This document shows, piece by piece, positions 29,692 through 37,921 of a stretch of DNA of 64,000 nt (position 1 is the stretch's first letter; every line of letters begins with the position of its first letter). Source of the DNA: CAZRHR01 sp964578885 (GTDB lineage: Bacteria > Bacteroidota > Bacteroidia > CAIKAF01). The stretch is from contig CAZOEO010000003.1 in assembly GCA_964578885.1 (NCBI GenBank), positions 159,967 to 223,966 on the forward strand, given 5' to 3'. Below the pieces are notes generated by a model. The model was not told where the DNA came from and searched no databases. It was given only the letters and a program-made list of their open reading frames with translations. The position numbers and the translations under genes were made by a program.

Positions 29692-30381
29692 TTACACGGA
29701 TTTTAATTGTAAAATAGCTTCCTGAGGATGAGACGCACCAAAAATAGCTTGTCCGGCAACAAGTACGTCTGCACCTGCTTTTACCAAAGCAGCCGCATTA
29801 TGTTGTGAAACGCCACCATCTACCTCTATCAAGGCCGCACTGCCCACTTTATCCAAAAGCGCACGTGTTTCCTGAATTTTACGGTAAGTAGCCTCAATAA
29901 ATATTTGTCCACCAAATCCGGGGTTCACAGACATAATAAGCACCAAATCCAATTGATCTGCCACGTACGACAAGACGTCCACGGGCGTATGGGGATTCAA
30001 GGCAACGCCAGCACGAATACCGCGCGATTTGATTTTATGAATGCTTCTGTTTAAATGCACGGATGCTTCGGCATGAATGGTTAAAATAGCCGCACCGGCA
30101 TCCACAAACGCATCGATATACCGATCCGGATCCACAATCATCAAATGAACGTCTAATGGTTTGGTCGCCTGAGCTGCAATAGCCTTGAGCACAGGAAATC
30201 CAAAAGAAATGTTGGGAACAAATACCCCGTCCATTACATCGATATGATACCAGTCTGCTTCAGATTGTTCTATCATCTGCAAGTCCCGGTATAAATGCCC
30301 AAAATCTGCCGACAAAACGGAAGGAGCAATGAGCGGAACTTTGGTTTGAGCCGCTTTCTTATTACGCGCAGTTTCTTTCAT
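29692..30381 (-). CDS. rpe: Ribulose-phosphate 3-epimerase
   Basis: 229 residues. Interconverts ribulose-5-phosphate and xylulose-5-phosphate in the pentose phosphate pathway. TIM-barrel signatures: APSVLSADFGHL, WYHIDVMDGVFVPNISFG (metal His and Asp), DVHLMI, GVALNPHTP, LIMSVNPGFGGQ and VDGGV. The first ~16 residues are a Lys-rich extension before the usual start. The ATG shares a base with the lipA stop (TAATG), giving translational coupling. Confidence 0.96.
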   Translation of the reverse strand: MKETARNKKAAQTKVPLIAPSVLSADFGHLYRDLQMIEQSEADWYHIDVMDGVFVPNISFGFPVLKAIAAQATKPLDVHLMIVDPDRYIDAFVDAGAAILTIHAEASVHLNRSIHKIKSRGIRAGVALNPHTPVDVLSYVADQLDLVLIMSVNPGFGGQIFIEATYRKIQETRALLDKVGSAALIEVDGGVSQHNAAALVKAGADVLVAGQAIFGASHPQEAILQLKSV

Positions 30382-31262
30382 TAAATATGCTTTTCGGCAT
30401 GATAGCTGGAACGCACCAATGGACCTGACTCCACGAAGCGAAACCCTTTGGCCAGGGCTTGTTCGCGATACCAGGCAAACTGATCAGGCGTAATGTACTC
30501 CTGCACTTCAAGATGCGTTTTCGTAGGTTGTAAATATTGGCCAATGGTGAGGATAGACACCCCGACCTGCCGCAGATCGTCCATGGTATCGAGCACTTCA
30601 TCTTCAGACTCACCCAATCCGAGCATCACGCCCGATTTGGTGGTAATGCCTGCATCAGAAAGTCGTTTCAACACTTCCAGGCTTCGGTCGTATTTGGCTT
30701 GAATGCGCACCATGCGGGTGAGGCGGCGAACGGTTTCCAGGTTATGAGATACGATATCCGGTTTCACAGCCACAATGCGGGCTAAATTTTCCCATTTTCC
30801 TTGAAAATCCGGAATCAGGGTTTCCAGGGTAATACCCGGATTAAGGCTTCTAACTACTTCCACCGTTTTGGCCCAAATGGCAGAACCTCCATCCGGCAAA
30901 TCATCTCTGTCTACGGAAGTTATGACCGCATGTTTCAACCCCATTAACTTGATGGATTTGGCCACCCTGAGCGGCTCGTAGGGATCTGCTTCGGCAGGTG
31001 CTCCGGTGCTCACGGCACAAAACCCACAACTACGGGTGCACACATTACCAAGAATCATAAACGTAGCCGTTCCGGCGCCCCAGCATTCTCCCATATTGGG
31101 ACAGTTACCACTCTCACAAATGGTATGAAGCTTATGTTCAGAGACAATCTGTCGCACTTCACGATAGGCTTCACCCGTTGGAAGTTTTACACGAAGCCAG
31201 TCTGGTTTTTTACGTTGGGCAGGCGTTACTGGGCCTGATATAGTCGTGGAGGAATGTTCCAT
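30381..31262 (-). CDS. lipA: Lipoyl synthase
   Basis: 293 residues. Radical-SAM enzyme inserting two sulfurs into octanoyl groups on lipoate-dependent enzymes. Auxiliary cluster Cys: C49, C54, C60 (CESGNCPNMGEC); radical-SAM cluster CxxxCxxC at C75, C79, C82 (CTRSCGFC); C-terminal RSSYHA (284-289) with the Ser that ligates the auxiliary cluster. Other motifs: SVDRDDLPDGG and GLGESEDEV. It is first in the lipA-rpe-PIG-L run and has a TATATTTG box upstream. Length is normal. Confidence 0.97.
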   Translation of the reverse strand: MEHSSTTISGPVTPAQRKKPDWLRVKLPTGEAYREVRQIVSEHKLHTICESGNCPNMGECWGAGTATFMILGNVCTRSCGFCAVSTGAPAEADPYEPLRVAKSIKLMGLKHAVITSVDRDDLPDGGSAIWAKTVEVVRSLNPGITLETLIPDFQGKWENLARIVAVKPDIVSHNLETVRRLTRMVRIQAKYDRSLEVLKRLSDAGITTKSGVMLGLGESEDEVLDTMDDLRQVGVSILTIGQYLQPTKTHLEVQEYITPDQFAWYREQALAKGFRFVESGPLVRSSYHAEKHI

Positions 31263-31317
31263 AATCGTTTTTTAAACAATAGCGGGCGAGGAAAGTTCTT
31301 AGCCCTATTCCTTCCTG

Positions 31318-31325
31318 CAAATATA
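31318..31325 (-). promoter_or_regulatory. Promoter -7 box of the lipA operon
   Basis: TATATTTG on the minus strand, 55 bases upstream of the lipA ATG. A TTTG lies 24 bases further upstream, slightly longer spacing than usual. Confidence 0.5.
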
Positions 31326-31365
31326 CAACTAATCGTGGGGGCTGTGGTTCAAACCAGGACAAGAT

Positions 31366-32169
31366 TTACCGGACCTCCCATTGCACCCGGAATCCGCTGT
31401 GATTGCGAACATTAAAAGCCAATCCTTCTTTAAAAAGTAAGTACTGACCACGGATGCCGGTAAGGGTTCCCGAAAATGCTGACTCCGACAACAGGTTCAA
31501 ACTTTTCGCTTTTTCCGGATACGATATCACCGGATATTGCAAGGCATGTAGTTGGGTTTCCTGCAACACATAAGGCTGTAGGTGTTCCGGGAGCCAGTTT
31601 CGGGCAGCTTCGCGAATGTCCTCCATGTTCGCGTCGACCTGAGGTTGGCCGGTAACCAAATGCTGCCAATTCGTTTTATCCGTAAAATGCGCTTTAAGTG
31701 CCACTTCTATTTCTCCCGCCAACTTTCGGTAAGGCACCTGAGCAAAAATCATAGCAGCTCCGGCACCCTGATCGATCCATCTGGTGGGAATTTGCGTGTT
31801 TCTGGTGACGCCCACTTTTACGGCCGTAGTTAAAGCAAAATACACGGTATGAGGTTGCACATGATGTAACATTTCCCAATCCAGGTCGCGGCCTTCACCA
31901 AGATGTCCCTTGCATAATTCCGGGTGTAAAATACAGGGAGAATTATCCGGAGATTGCATAAAACAATCATAGCAAAAGCCTTGTGCCATGGGCTTTTGAA
32001 TTTTCTTTGCGCAAGACACACAATGAATAACGCCGCCGAAGTATATAGATACTTCTTTTCCGACCCAATCGTTCAACACCACTTCACCGCGGTCTGTCTG
32101 AAGCATATATTGAATGGGCGTGCCATCATGGGTACGCATTTTCTCTAAATCCGACAAATACCTTTCCAT
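31366..32169 (-). CDS. DUF2797 family zinc-ribbon protein
   Basis: 267 residues matching DUF2797. An N-terminal Cys-rich region holds CVSC...CYDC, a zinc-ribbon arrangement, followed by C-LHPELCKGH. The core continues VYFALTTAVKVGVTR, IPTRWIDQGA and a GEIEVALKAHFTD helix, which resembles a GIY-YIG-like fold. Function unknown. TACCTTTG at 32174-32181 (minus) lies only four bases before the ATG, so the mRNA may be leaderless or nearly so. Confidence 0.88.
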   Translation of the reverse strand: MERYLSDLEKMRTHDGTPIQYMLQTDRGEVVLNDWVGKEVSIYFGGVIHCVSCAKKIQKPMAQGFCYDCFMQSPDNSPCILHPELCKGHLGEGRDLDWEMLHHVQPHTVYFALTTAVKVGVTRNTQIPTRWIDQGAGAAMIFAQVPYRKLAGEIEVALKAHFTDKTNWQHLVTGQPQVDANMEDIREAARNWLPEHLQPYVLQETQLHALQYPVISYPEKAKSLNLLSESAFSGTLTGIRGQYLLFKEGLAFNVRNHSGFRVQWEVR

Positions 32170-32205
32170 GCGGCAAAGGTAGGGAGGATTTCGGCATGAC
32201 CTGTC

Positions 32206-32898
32206 TTAGGGCACCAATTCCCTGGCAGACAATAATCTGAATCGGATTCCTTTTCTTTCCAGCAGTCCCATTTCTCTTAATCTTCGTACCACCCTGCGAA
32301 AGGTGGTCACGCTGAGGCCAAGATATTTGGCCCAATCTTCCATGGTGGCTTCCACCGCCAAATATCCATCCGGAGTAGTAGAAAACGTTCGTTCCAGCAT
32401 TTTGAGAAACTGGTACACATCGGGGTCCTGTACCACACCATGCATCAGTCCCAAACGTCGGTGGGTTACTTCCACCTGTTGATGAATTTTTTTAAAAATC
32501 AGGAGCATGGCTTCCGGATTCTGTGCTGCGACCCATTCGATGACTTGCTTGGGGACAAACTCTACCACAGAAGGTTCGGCAGCACAGGTTTCGCAATCGG
32601 ATTCACAAGCATTAGGGAAGCCAAAACCATGCAAATCGCCAGGGCCGTACCAATGCATGAGGCCATCGCGGCCAATTTCATGCAAACGGCCAGCTACCAC
32701 CATAAAACCACCTTCTCTTTGGCAAAAACTGCGGCTCACTTTTTCGCCCCGTTCTAAAGTGAAACGGTGTACCCGAAGGCGATGATCGTCTGAAAAAATC
32801 AAATCAGCCCCAATTTCTTTGTAGAAATCGGAAGCCCAAAGTGATATGGTAACAGACTGGCTCAAGGCATACATTGCTTGGTTACAAAATTCCATCAT
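32206..32898 (-). CDS. Crp/Fnr family transcriptional regulator with a Cys cluster
   Basis: 230 residues from the ATG at 32898; a GTG at 32928 would add ten. The N-terminal half resembles a cyclic-nucleotide-binding beta roll (FTLERGEKVSRSF, GGFMVVAGRLHEIG, YGPGDLHGFG) and the C-terminal half a winged helix (MEDWAKYLGLSVTTFRRVVRRL, LLERKGIRF). Just after the roll is C-x3-C-x2-C (C98, C102, C105), which is not at the usual N-terminal Fnr position and might bind metal or sense redox state. The expected cyclic-nucleotide Arg/Glu motif is not evident. It follows the next Crp gene on the same strand by about 117 bases. Confidence 0.82.
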   Translation of the reverse strand: MMEFCNQAMYALSQSVTISLWASDFYKEIGADLIFSDDHRLRVHRFTLERGEKVSRSFCQREGGFMVVAGRLHEIGRDGLMHWYGPGDLHGFGFPNACESDCETCAAEPSVVEFVPKQVIEWVAAQNPEAMLLIFKKIHQQVEVTHRRLGLMHGVVQDPDVYQFLKMLERTFSTTPDGYLAVEATMEDWAKYLGLSVTTFRRVVRRLREMGLLERKGIRFRLLSARELVP

Positions 32899-33015
32899 TC
32901 CCTGCTTCAACACAATGACATGCGTCACCTAAAACCATGATTTTTGGTTAAGGGCAAAAACGCCGCAGCGTGTAAACAATAAAAACGAGAATTGGGTTCT
33001 AAAAACAGGATGAAA

Positions 33016-33720
33016 TTACGCTATTTTCCCTGTTTTCAGCAATTTAGGCCGATCAATAAGATGGATGGCTTTTCCTTTTAGTTCTAGAAGTCCTTCCTGC
33101 TGGAAATCGGACAGTACACGAATGGCAGATTCAGTGGCCGTTCCAACCAAATTTGCCAATTCCTCTCTGGATAATTTTACATCGATGGCACCTTCAGCGG
33201 TTTCACCGAATGTTTCTCTCAACATCAATAAAATTTCCGCCATTCTTTCCCGCACACTTTTTTGGGCAAGATTGGTGATGAGCCGTCCGGCATCTCCCAA
33301 TTCGGTGCAAGCCTGCTTGATAAAATTGAGTGAAAGACAGGGCTGAGTAGTCACCATTTGAAGCAGCTGACTTCGCGGAATAAAGCAAACAGATGTTTCT
33401 TCCAATGCGACGGCGGAAGAGCCATATCTTTCGCCACTAAGCAAGGAACGATAACCGACGACATCGCCATCTTTGGCAAAGCGAATGATTTGTTCCTTTC
33501 CCTCAAAACCTTCTCTGGAAATTTTTACTTTTCCTTCTTTGATACAGTAAACCCCCTGAGGCGTGTGGCCTTCATAAAAAATGGTTTCCCCCCTTTTGTA
33601 TATAAAGCAGGATTTTCCAGCCTCTAATCCTGATTGGGCATCATCCGGAAAATCGTGAAAAACAGAGCGAGACCGCGAAGGACATTGTGCGCAGGAAAAA
33701 TGATCGGCCGCTTTTTTCAT
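33016..33720 (-). CDS. Crp/Fnr family transcriptional regulator
   Basis: 234 residues. The N-terminus carries CAQCPSRSRSVF, then the cNMP-like roll: YKRGETIFYEGHTPQGVYCIKEGKVKI and FAKDGDVVGYRSLLSGERYGSSAVA. A long dimer helix leads to an HTH with VKLSREELANLVGTATESAIRVLSDF, the Crp recognition-helix pattern. The Cys pair is typical of a Bacteroidota Fnr-like group; whether it holds an Fe-S cluster is not known. Start chosen at ATG 33720 rather than TTG 33747, because a consensus promoter box covers the TTG. Confidence 0.9.
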   Translation of the reverse strand: MKKAADHFSCAQCPSRSRSVFHDFPDDAQSGLEAGKSCFIYKRGETIFYEGHTPQGVYCIKEGKVKISREGFEGKEQIIRFAKDGDVVGYRSLLSGERYGSSAVALEETSVCFIPRSQLLQMVTTQPCLSLNFIKQACTELGDAGRLITNLAQKSVRERMAEILLMLRETFGETAEGAIDVKLSREELANLVGTATESAIRVLSDFQQEGLLELKGKAIHLIDRPKLLKTGKIA

Positions 33721-33744
33721 GACTGAATTCTCAGGTGGTTCGTA

Positions 33745-33775
33745 CAAAGGTACAAAACGCCAAAAATCATTTCAA
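33745..33775 (-). promoter_or_regulatory. Promoter of the second Crp/Fnr gene
   Basis: On the minus strand: TTG (33775-33773), a 20-base spacer and TACCTTTG (33752-33745). The box ends 24 bases before the ATG at 33720. Confidence 0.65.
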
Positions 33776-33817
33776 GTAAATTTCAAAAATTAACGATTTG
33801 AGAAATCCCGTTATCCA

Positions 33818-34696
33818 TCAGGATTTCCGATGTCCAGGCTCGTAAATGAGGCGAAGAAAAGCACTAAACCGTTCATTGGCTTTGGAAACAGGAATTCCGG
33901 TAACAATGCCAATGAGCATTCGGTCGGAAATACTTACACGCATTTGCGGTCGAAAGACACAATCGAATTTCTGTTGAGCCAACCATGTATTTACTTCTAA
34001 ACCAACAAAATTTCTCGTCCCCGGAATCATGTAATGAAAACTCGCATTGGCTTGATACATGGTTTTGTATGAAGCACCCTGGAAAGCATGTTCAATCACC
34101 GGTCCGGTATATAAAAGGGTGTGAAACCGGTCGCCCCATCTTTTGGCCGCGACAAAAAACGGACTGTACACATTGCCCTGCACCCAATTGATTTTCCCGT
34201 AATCACGAAAAGGCGCCAAAGAAATTTCATGCAGATAGCCTGCAGCGAGAGTAACTTTGGCCGGTTCCGAAACAAAAAAAGAATATTGGGCAGCGAACTT
34301 GAAACTATTTAAACGGGACCCCGGCGTTTGTGCGCCGGAAACGGTTGGAAAATAAACAGAAAAAGGCAGTTCCACTTCCAAACCCAAGCGGTGAATGGGC
34401 GCCCATTCATATTCAATTAGCACTTGATAGGCATCGAAATCCCGGTTATCGGTGAGTCCCCAGGCCACGTTCCATTCCTTCTCCCCTTTCCGTGCGCCTA
34501 AATCACGAATCAAATCGATATACAACGGTTCAGCATGCAGTACTTTGTCGGGTGTTTTCCCATTTTCCACTTCCTGAATATAGAGACTATCCAGTACTGC
34601 CGACTCAACAAGCGTTCCCGCAGGAACTTGCGCCTTGCATTCTGCCCAAATGAACCAAGTGAAAAACGCCCAAATAATCCTCGACAATCCCTTCAT
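33818..34696 (-). CDS. HAEPLYID family protein
   Basis: 292 residues. A signal peptide (about 1-25, cleaved near CKAQ) is followed by the diagnostic segment HAEPLYIDLIRDLGAR and GEKEWNV. The rest alternates hydrophobic and aromatic residues (YQVLIEYEWAPIHRLGLEVELP, FKFAAQYSFFV, TLAAGYLHEI), consistent with an outer-membrane beta barrel ending in LRLIYEP. Function unknown to me. Start chosen at ATG 34696; the frame extends only to a TTG three codons earlier. It follows trpS by 61 bases on the same strand. Confidence 0.85.
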   Translation of the reverse strand: MKGLSRIIWAFFTWFIWAECKAQVPAGTLVESAVLDSLYIQEVENGKTPDKVLHAEPLYIDLIRDLGARKGEKEWNVAWGLTDNRDFDAYQVLIEYEWAPIHRLGLEVELPFSVYFPTVSGAQTPGSRLNSFKFAAQYSFFVSEPAKVTLAAGYLHEISLAPFRDYGKINWVQGNVYSPFFVAAKRWGDRFHTLLYTGPVIEHAFQGASYKTMYQANASFHYMIPGTRNFVGLEVNTWLAQQKFDCVFRPQMRVSISDRMLIGIVTGIPVSKANERFSAFLRLIYEPGHRKS

Positions 34697-34757
34697 GACT
34701 TTCAAATGGCTACTAAAGTAAATCCAATCGCTGCCTTTTCCTAAATTTTAAAACCTT

Positions 34758-35726
34758 TTAAAACCCTAACTTCTCCCTTACACGTTGAATTACGGACTGA
34801 ATAATGGGACGCGCTTTATCGGCACCTTGCTGAAGGACAAGCTGAAGCGCAGGAATATCATTCATTAATGTTTGGTATTCCGTTCTTTCTTTTTGAAATC
34901 GTGTTAAAACAGCTTCCAGTAAGGCCGTTTTTGCATGACCATAGCCCAGGCCACCATCGAGATAGCGCTGGCGCAAAACATCTACTTCAGATTCCGGCGC
35001 CACCACTTTATACAGGTTATAGACGTTACACGTATCCGGATTTTTGGGCGCTTCCAATGGGGTGGAGTCCGTTTGAATGCTCATGATTACCTTTTTCAAG
35101 GCCTTTTCTTCCAGGAAAATATCAATAAAATTCTGGTACGACTTGCTCATCTTTTGCCCGTCTGTTCCGGGTATAATCATGACCTCTTTGGCGACGGAAG
35201 CTTCCGGAACCACAAATGTTTCGCCATACAGGTGATTAAACGACTTGGCCAAATCTCTGGTAATTTCAAGGTGCTGCAACTGGTCTTTGCCCACTGGCAC
35301 CACCTCTGCATCATACCCCAGAATATCTGCGGCCATGAGCACCGGATAGGTGAACAAACCTGCGGAAACTTCATTAACGCGAGAAGATTTGTCTTTGAAG
35401 GAATGTGCGTTAGCGAGCATCGGATAGGGCGCAAAGCAAGAAAGATACCAGGTCAGTTCTGTTACCTCCGGTAAATCCGACTGGCGATACAAGACATGAG
35501 TTTGCGGGTCGAACCCACAAGCCAGCCAGGTAGCGGCCACTTTCAGTGCACTTTCACGCCGAAACTGTGCGTCTCTCACCGTGGTAAGGGAATGCAAGTC
35601 CGCGATAAAAGCAAACGCCTGATGCCCGCCAGCATGCGATTGTTGAATCAAAGGCTGAATCGCACCCAGAATATTTCCCAAATGCGGCTGATTGGTACTT
35701 TGGATACCGGTAAGAATACGGGCCAT
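34758..35726 (-). CDS. trpS: Tryptophan--tRNA ligase
   Basis: 322 residues. Class I aminoacyl-tRNA synthetase charging tRNA-Trp. Signatures: TGIQSTNQPHLGN (HIGH equivalent), FIADLHSLT, the VPVGKDQLQHLEITRDLA segment, and GQKMSKSYQN (KMSKS). The start at 35726 gives the standard N-terminus MARILTGIQ; the frame is open 47 codons further upstream but runs across the divergent DUF3109 promoter. Length is typical of bacterial TrpS. Confidence 0.97.
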   Translation of the reverse strand: MARILTGIQSTNQPHLGNILGAIQPLIQQSHAGGHQAFAFIADLHSLTTVRDAQFRRESALKVAATWLACGFDPQTHVLYRQSDLPEVTELTWYLSCFAPYPMLANAHSFKDKSSRVNEVSAGLFTYPVLMAADILGYDAEVVPVGKDQLQHLEITRDLAKSFNHLYGETFVVPEASVAKEVMIIPGTDGQKMSKSYQNFIDIFLEEKALKKVIMSIQTDSTPLEAPKNPDTCNVYNLYKVVAPESEVDVLRQRYLDGGLGYGHAKTALLEAVLTRFQKERTEYQTLMNDIPALQLVLQQGADKARPIIQSVIQRVREKLGF

Positions 35727-35783
35727 GGCAAAAATTTTGTGCGAAAATACAGAATTCCCATGGAAGCACATTTTCCGGAGTTT

Positions 35784-35791
35784 TACCTTTG
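35784..35791 (+). promoter_or_regulatory. Promoter -7 box of the DUF3109 gene
   Basis: TACCTTTG, 13 bases before the ATG at 35805. I see no clear upstream TTG at the right distance. It lies in the 78-base divergent gap with trpS. Confidence 0.4.
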
Positions 35792-35804
35792 CAAAAAGCA
35801 TCTC

Positions 35805-36380
35805 ATGATAGACATTGAGGGAAAAATCGTTTCCCGGGAAATATTCGAGCGCAACTTTGTATGTCATCTTCAGGCATGTAAAGGAATTTGTTGTGTAAAA
35901 GGAGATGCGGGAGCGCCCTTAACCGAGGAGGAAACTGAAATTTTACATTCGGAATTCGCGTCTATTTTGCCTTTTTTAGCAGAAGACGGTAAAAAATCGC
36001 TTGAAGCCCAAGGCACCCATGTGATTGATATTGATGGTGAGCCGGTAACGCCGTTGGTAGAAGGGAAACACTGTGCGTATACTGTTTTCGACGAAAGTGG
36101 CACCGCCCATTGTGGGATTGAGAATGCCTGGAAAGCAGGCGCCACAGCTTTTCGTAAGCCCATTAGTTGTCATTTGTATCCCATACGCATTCAAACATAC
36201 GACCAGTTTGAAGCTGTAAATTATGATGAATGGGACATTTGCGACCCGGCCTGCACCTTGGGAAAAGAATTACAAGTACCTGTTTATAAATTTCTTAAAG
36301 ACGCTTTGATTCGTAAATACGGAGAAGCGTGGTATGAGCAACTTTCGGTGGCCGCCACCTGGTGGGCCGACAAAAAATAA
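35805..36380 (+). CDS. DUF3109 family Cys-rich protein
   Basis: 191 residues. The conserved start IVSREIFERNFVC leads to C20, C25, C29 and C30 (CHLQACKGICC), then GDAGAPLT, a central KHCAY...HCGIE pair, ISCHLYPIRI and ICDPAC. This Cys spacing resembles the YkgJ-type metal-binding fold. Function unknown; a metal centre is plausible. Start chosen at the ATG preceding the conserved strand; upstream in-frame ATGs fall in the trpS antisense region. Confidence 0.9.
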   Translation: MIDIEGKIVSREIFERNFVCHLQACKGICCVKGDAGAPLTEEETEILHSEFASILPFLAEDGKKSLEAQGTHVIDIDGEPVTPLVEGKHCAYTVFDESGTAHCGIENAWKAGATAFRKPISCHLYPIRIQTYDQFEAVNYDEWDICDPACTLGKELQVPVYKFLKDALIRKYGEAWYEQLSVAATWWADKK

Positions 36381-36874
36381 TGTCTTTCTTGAATCGCAGA
36401 GATTAAAATTAACACCCGATTCATGGTGTATCACCATCCTAACATTGGGCCTGGAGACGTTTTTTACCCAAAATCCGTGAAAAAAGCATCTATTTAAACT
36501 CGATTTTCTTACATCATATATTTAAGTTGAAATTTGGGTTTTTCAAACCCGTTTTTAAAAGTTAAACAGAGGTGGCAGCAGCACAAATAATGACCCCAAA
36601 ATGCTGAAAACCGAGCCAAAGCATAAACAACTCATTGTTCAAAAGGCTTTAAATACTTAATTTACAGATTTTTAAATGCAGCCATTGACAACATCACAAC
36701 GCGTCATTCCCGGAAGTTCTGTTAAAAAAAACATGCATTTGTTGATAGATAGAAAGAAACTGCAAGGGGATAATTTTGATATTTGAACCGAGCAATTTCT
36801 TACGACCCAATCTTACGGTTTGAATATCCCAATATGCAAGCATAATGGGGTTTTCGCCGCTTAATTAAGACACT
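36381..36874. other. Intergenic region upstream of nrdB
   Basis: No gene is visible. GGGTTT/AAACCC (36536-36550) followed by GTTTTT may be a weak terminator for DUF3109. TAATTTTG at 36771-36778 matches the -7 box and is about 100 bases before nrdB, but no TTG/TTTG lies at normal spacing. The long leader could carry regulation of the reductase, though I found no clear NrdR box. Confidence 0.4.
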
Positions 36875-37891
36875 ATGATCAACACATCGACCTCTTCCAA
36901 AGATTTGGCTTCTCAAGATTTCTCCTGGGAAACATTACATCAGGAACCCATTTTACAAGAGAATCCGGATCGATTTGTTCTTTTCCCCATTCAACATCAG
37001 GACATTTGGGAACATTACAAAAGGCAGCAAGGTGCTTTTTGGCGTGCTGAAGAGGTGGATTTAACCCAGGATTTGACCGACTGGGCCACGCGGCTCAACG
37101 ACAACGAGAGACATTTCATCAAGCACGTATTGGCCTTTTTCGCGGCCTCAGATGGGATTGTGAACGAAAATCTGGCGGAAAACTTTGTGCGGGAAGTTCA
37201 GTACACAGAAGCCAAAATGTTTTATGGATTCCAAATCATGATGGAAAACATTCATTCTGAAATGTATTCCTTGCTGATTGACACCTACATAAAAGACAGC
37301 GCTGAAAAGGGAACGTTATTTAAAGCCATTGAAACCCTGGATTGCGTGAAGAAAAAAGCAAACTGGGCATTGAAATGGATTTCTTCCCCCAGTTTTGCGG
37401 AACGCCTCATTGCCTTTGCTGCGGTAGAAGGAATATTCTTTTCCGGTTCTTTTTGCGCCATTTACTGGTTAAAACAACGCGGTCTGATGCCTGGATTGGC
37501 GACATCGAACGAATTTATTTCGCGGGACGAAGGGATGCATTGCGAATTTGCCTGCCATCTATACAACCACCATATTCGCAATAAAGTCCCACAAAACCGC
37601 ATCCGCGAAATCATTGAAGATGCCGTAGCCATTGAAAAAGAATTTGTAACCGACGCCCTGCCGGTAGAACTTATTGGAATGAATGCCAAACTTATGACCC
37701 AATACATTGAATTTGTGGCGGATCACTGGCTTGGTGTGCTTGGATGCGAAAAAATATATAAGGTTGAAAATCCGTTCAGTTTCATGGATTTTATCAGCTT
37801 GCAAGGAAAAACCAATTTCTTTGAAAAAAGGGTGAGCGAATACATCAAAGCGGATGTAACCTCCGGATTTAGCCTGGAAGAAGAATTTTAA
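36875..37891 (+). CDS. nrdB: Ribonucleoside-diphosphate reductase, beta subunit (class Ia)
   Basis: 338 residues. Holds the diiron-tyrosyl radical of class Ia ribonucleotide reductase. All ligands are recognisable by alignment to the mouse-type sequence: D62 (FWRAEEVD), E124 and H127 (ENIH), E185 (AVEGIFFSGSF), E219 and H222 (DEGMH), with radical Tyr at Y131 (HSEMY). The C-terminus GFSLEEEF is the peptide that docks on the alpha subunit. It resembles the eukaryote-like group common in Bacteroidota. nrdA follows 30 bases later. Confidence 0.97.
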   Translation: MINTSTSSKDLASQDFSWETLHQEPILQENPDRFVLFPIQHQDIWEHYKRQQGAFWRAEEVDLTQDLTDWATRLNDNERHFIKHVLAFFAASDGIVNENLAENFVREVQYTEAKMFYGFQIMMENIHSEMYSLLIDTYIKDSAEKGTLFKAIETLDCVKKKANWALKWISSPSFAERLIAFAAVEGIFFSGSFCAIYWLKQRGLMPGLATSNEFISRDEGMHCEFACHLYNHHIRNKVPQNRIREIIEDAVAIEKEFVTDALPVELIGMNAKLMTQYIEFVADHWLGVLGCEKIYKVENPFSFMDFISLQGKTNFFEKRVSEYIKADVTSGFSLEEEF

Positions 37892-37921
37892 CCTGTTTCT
37901 TTCTGAAACATAGCTTATTGT

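Noticed and set aside
32941..33010. Small ACGC/GCGT hairpin as a terminator of the second Crp gene
   Set aside because: Stem of only four or five pairs with a poor T tract; too weak to call.
36771..36778. TAATTTTG as the nrdB promoter
   Set aside because: No TTG/TTTG at 17-23 bases upstream; kept only as a note in the intergenic entry.
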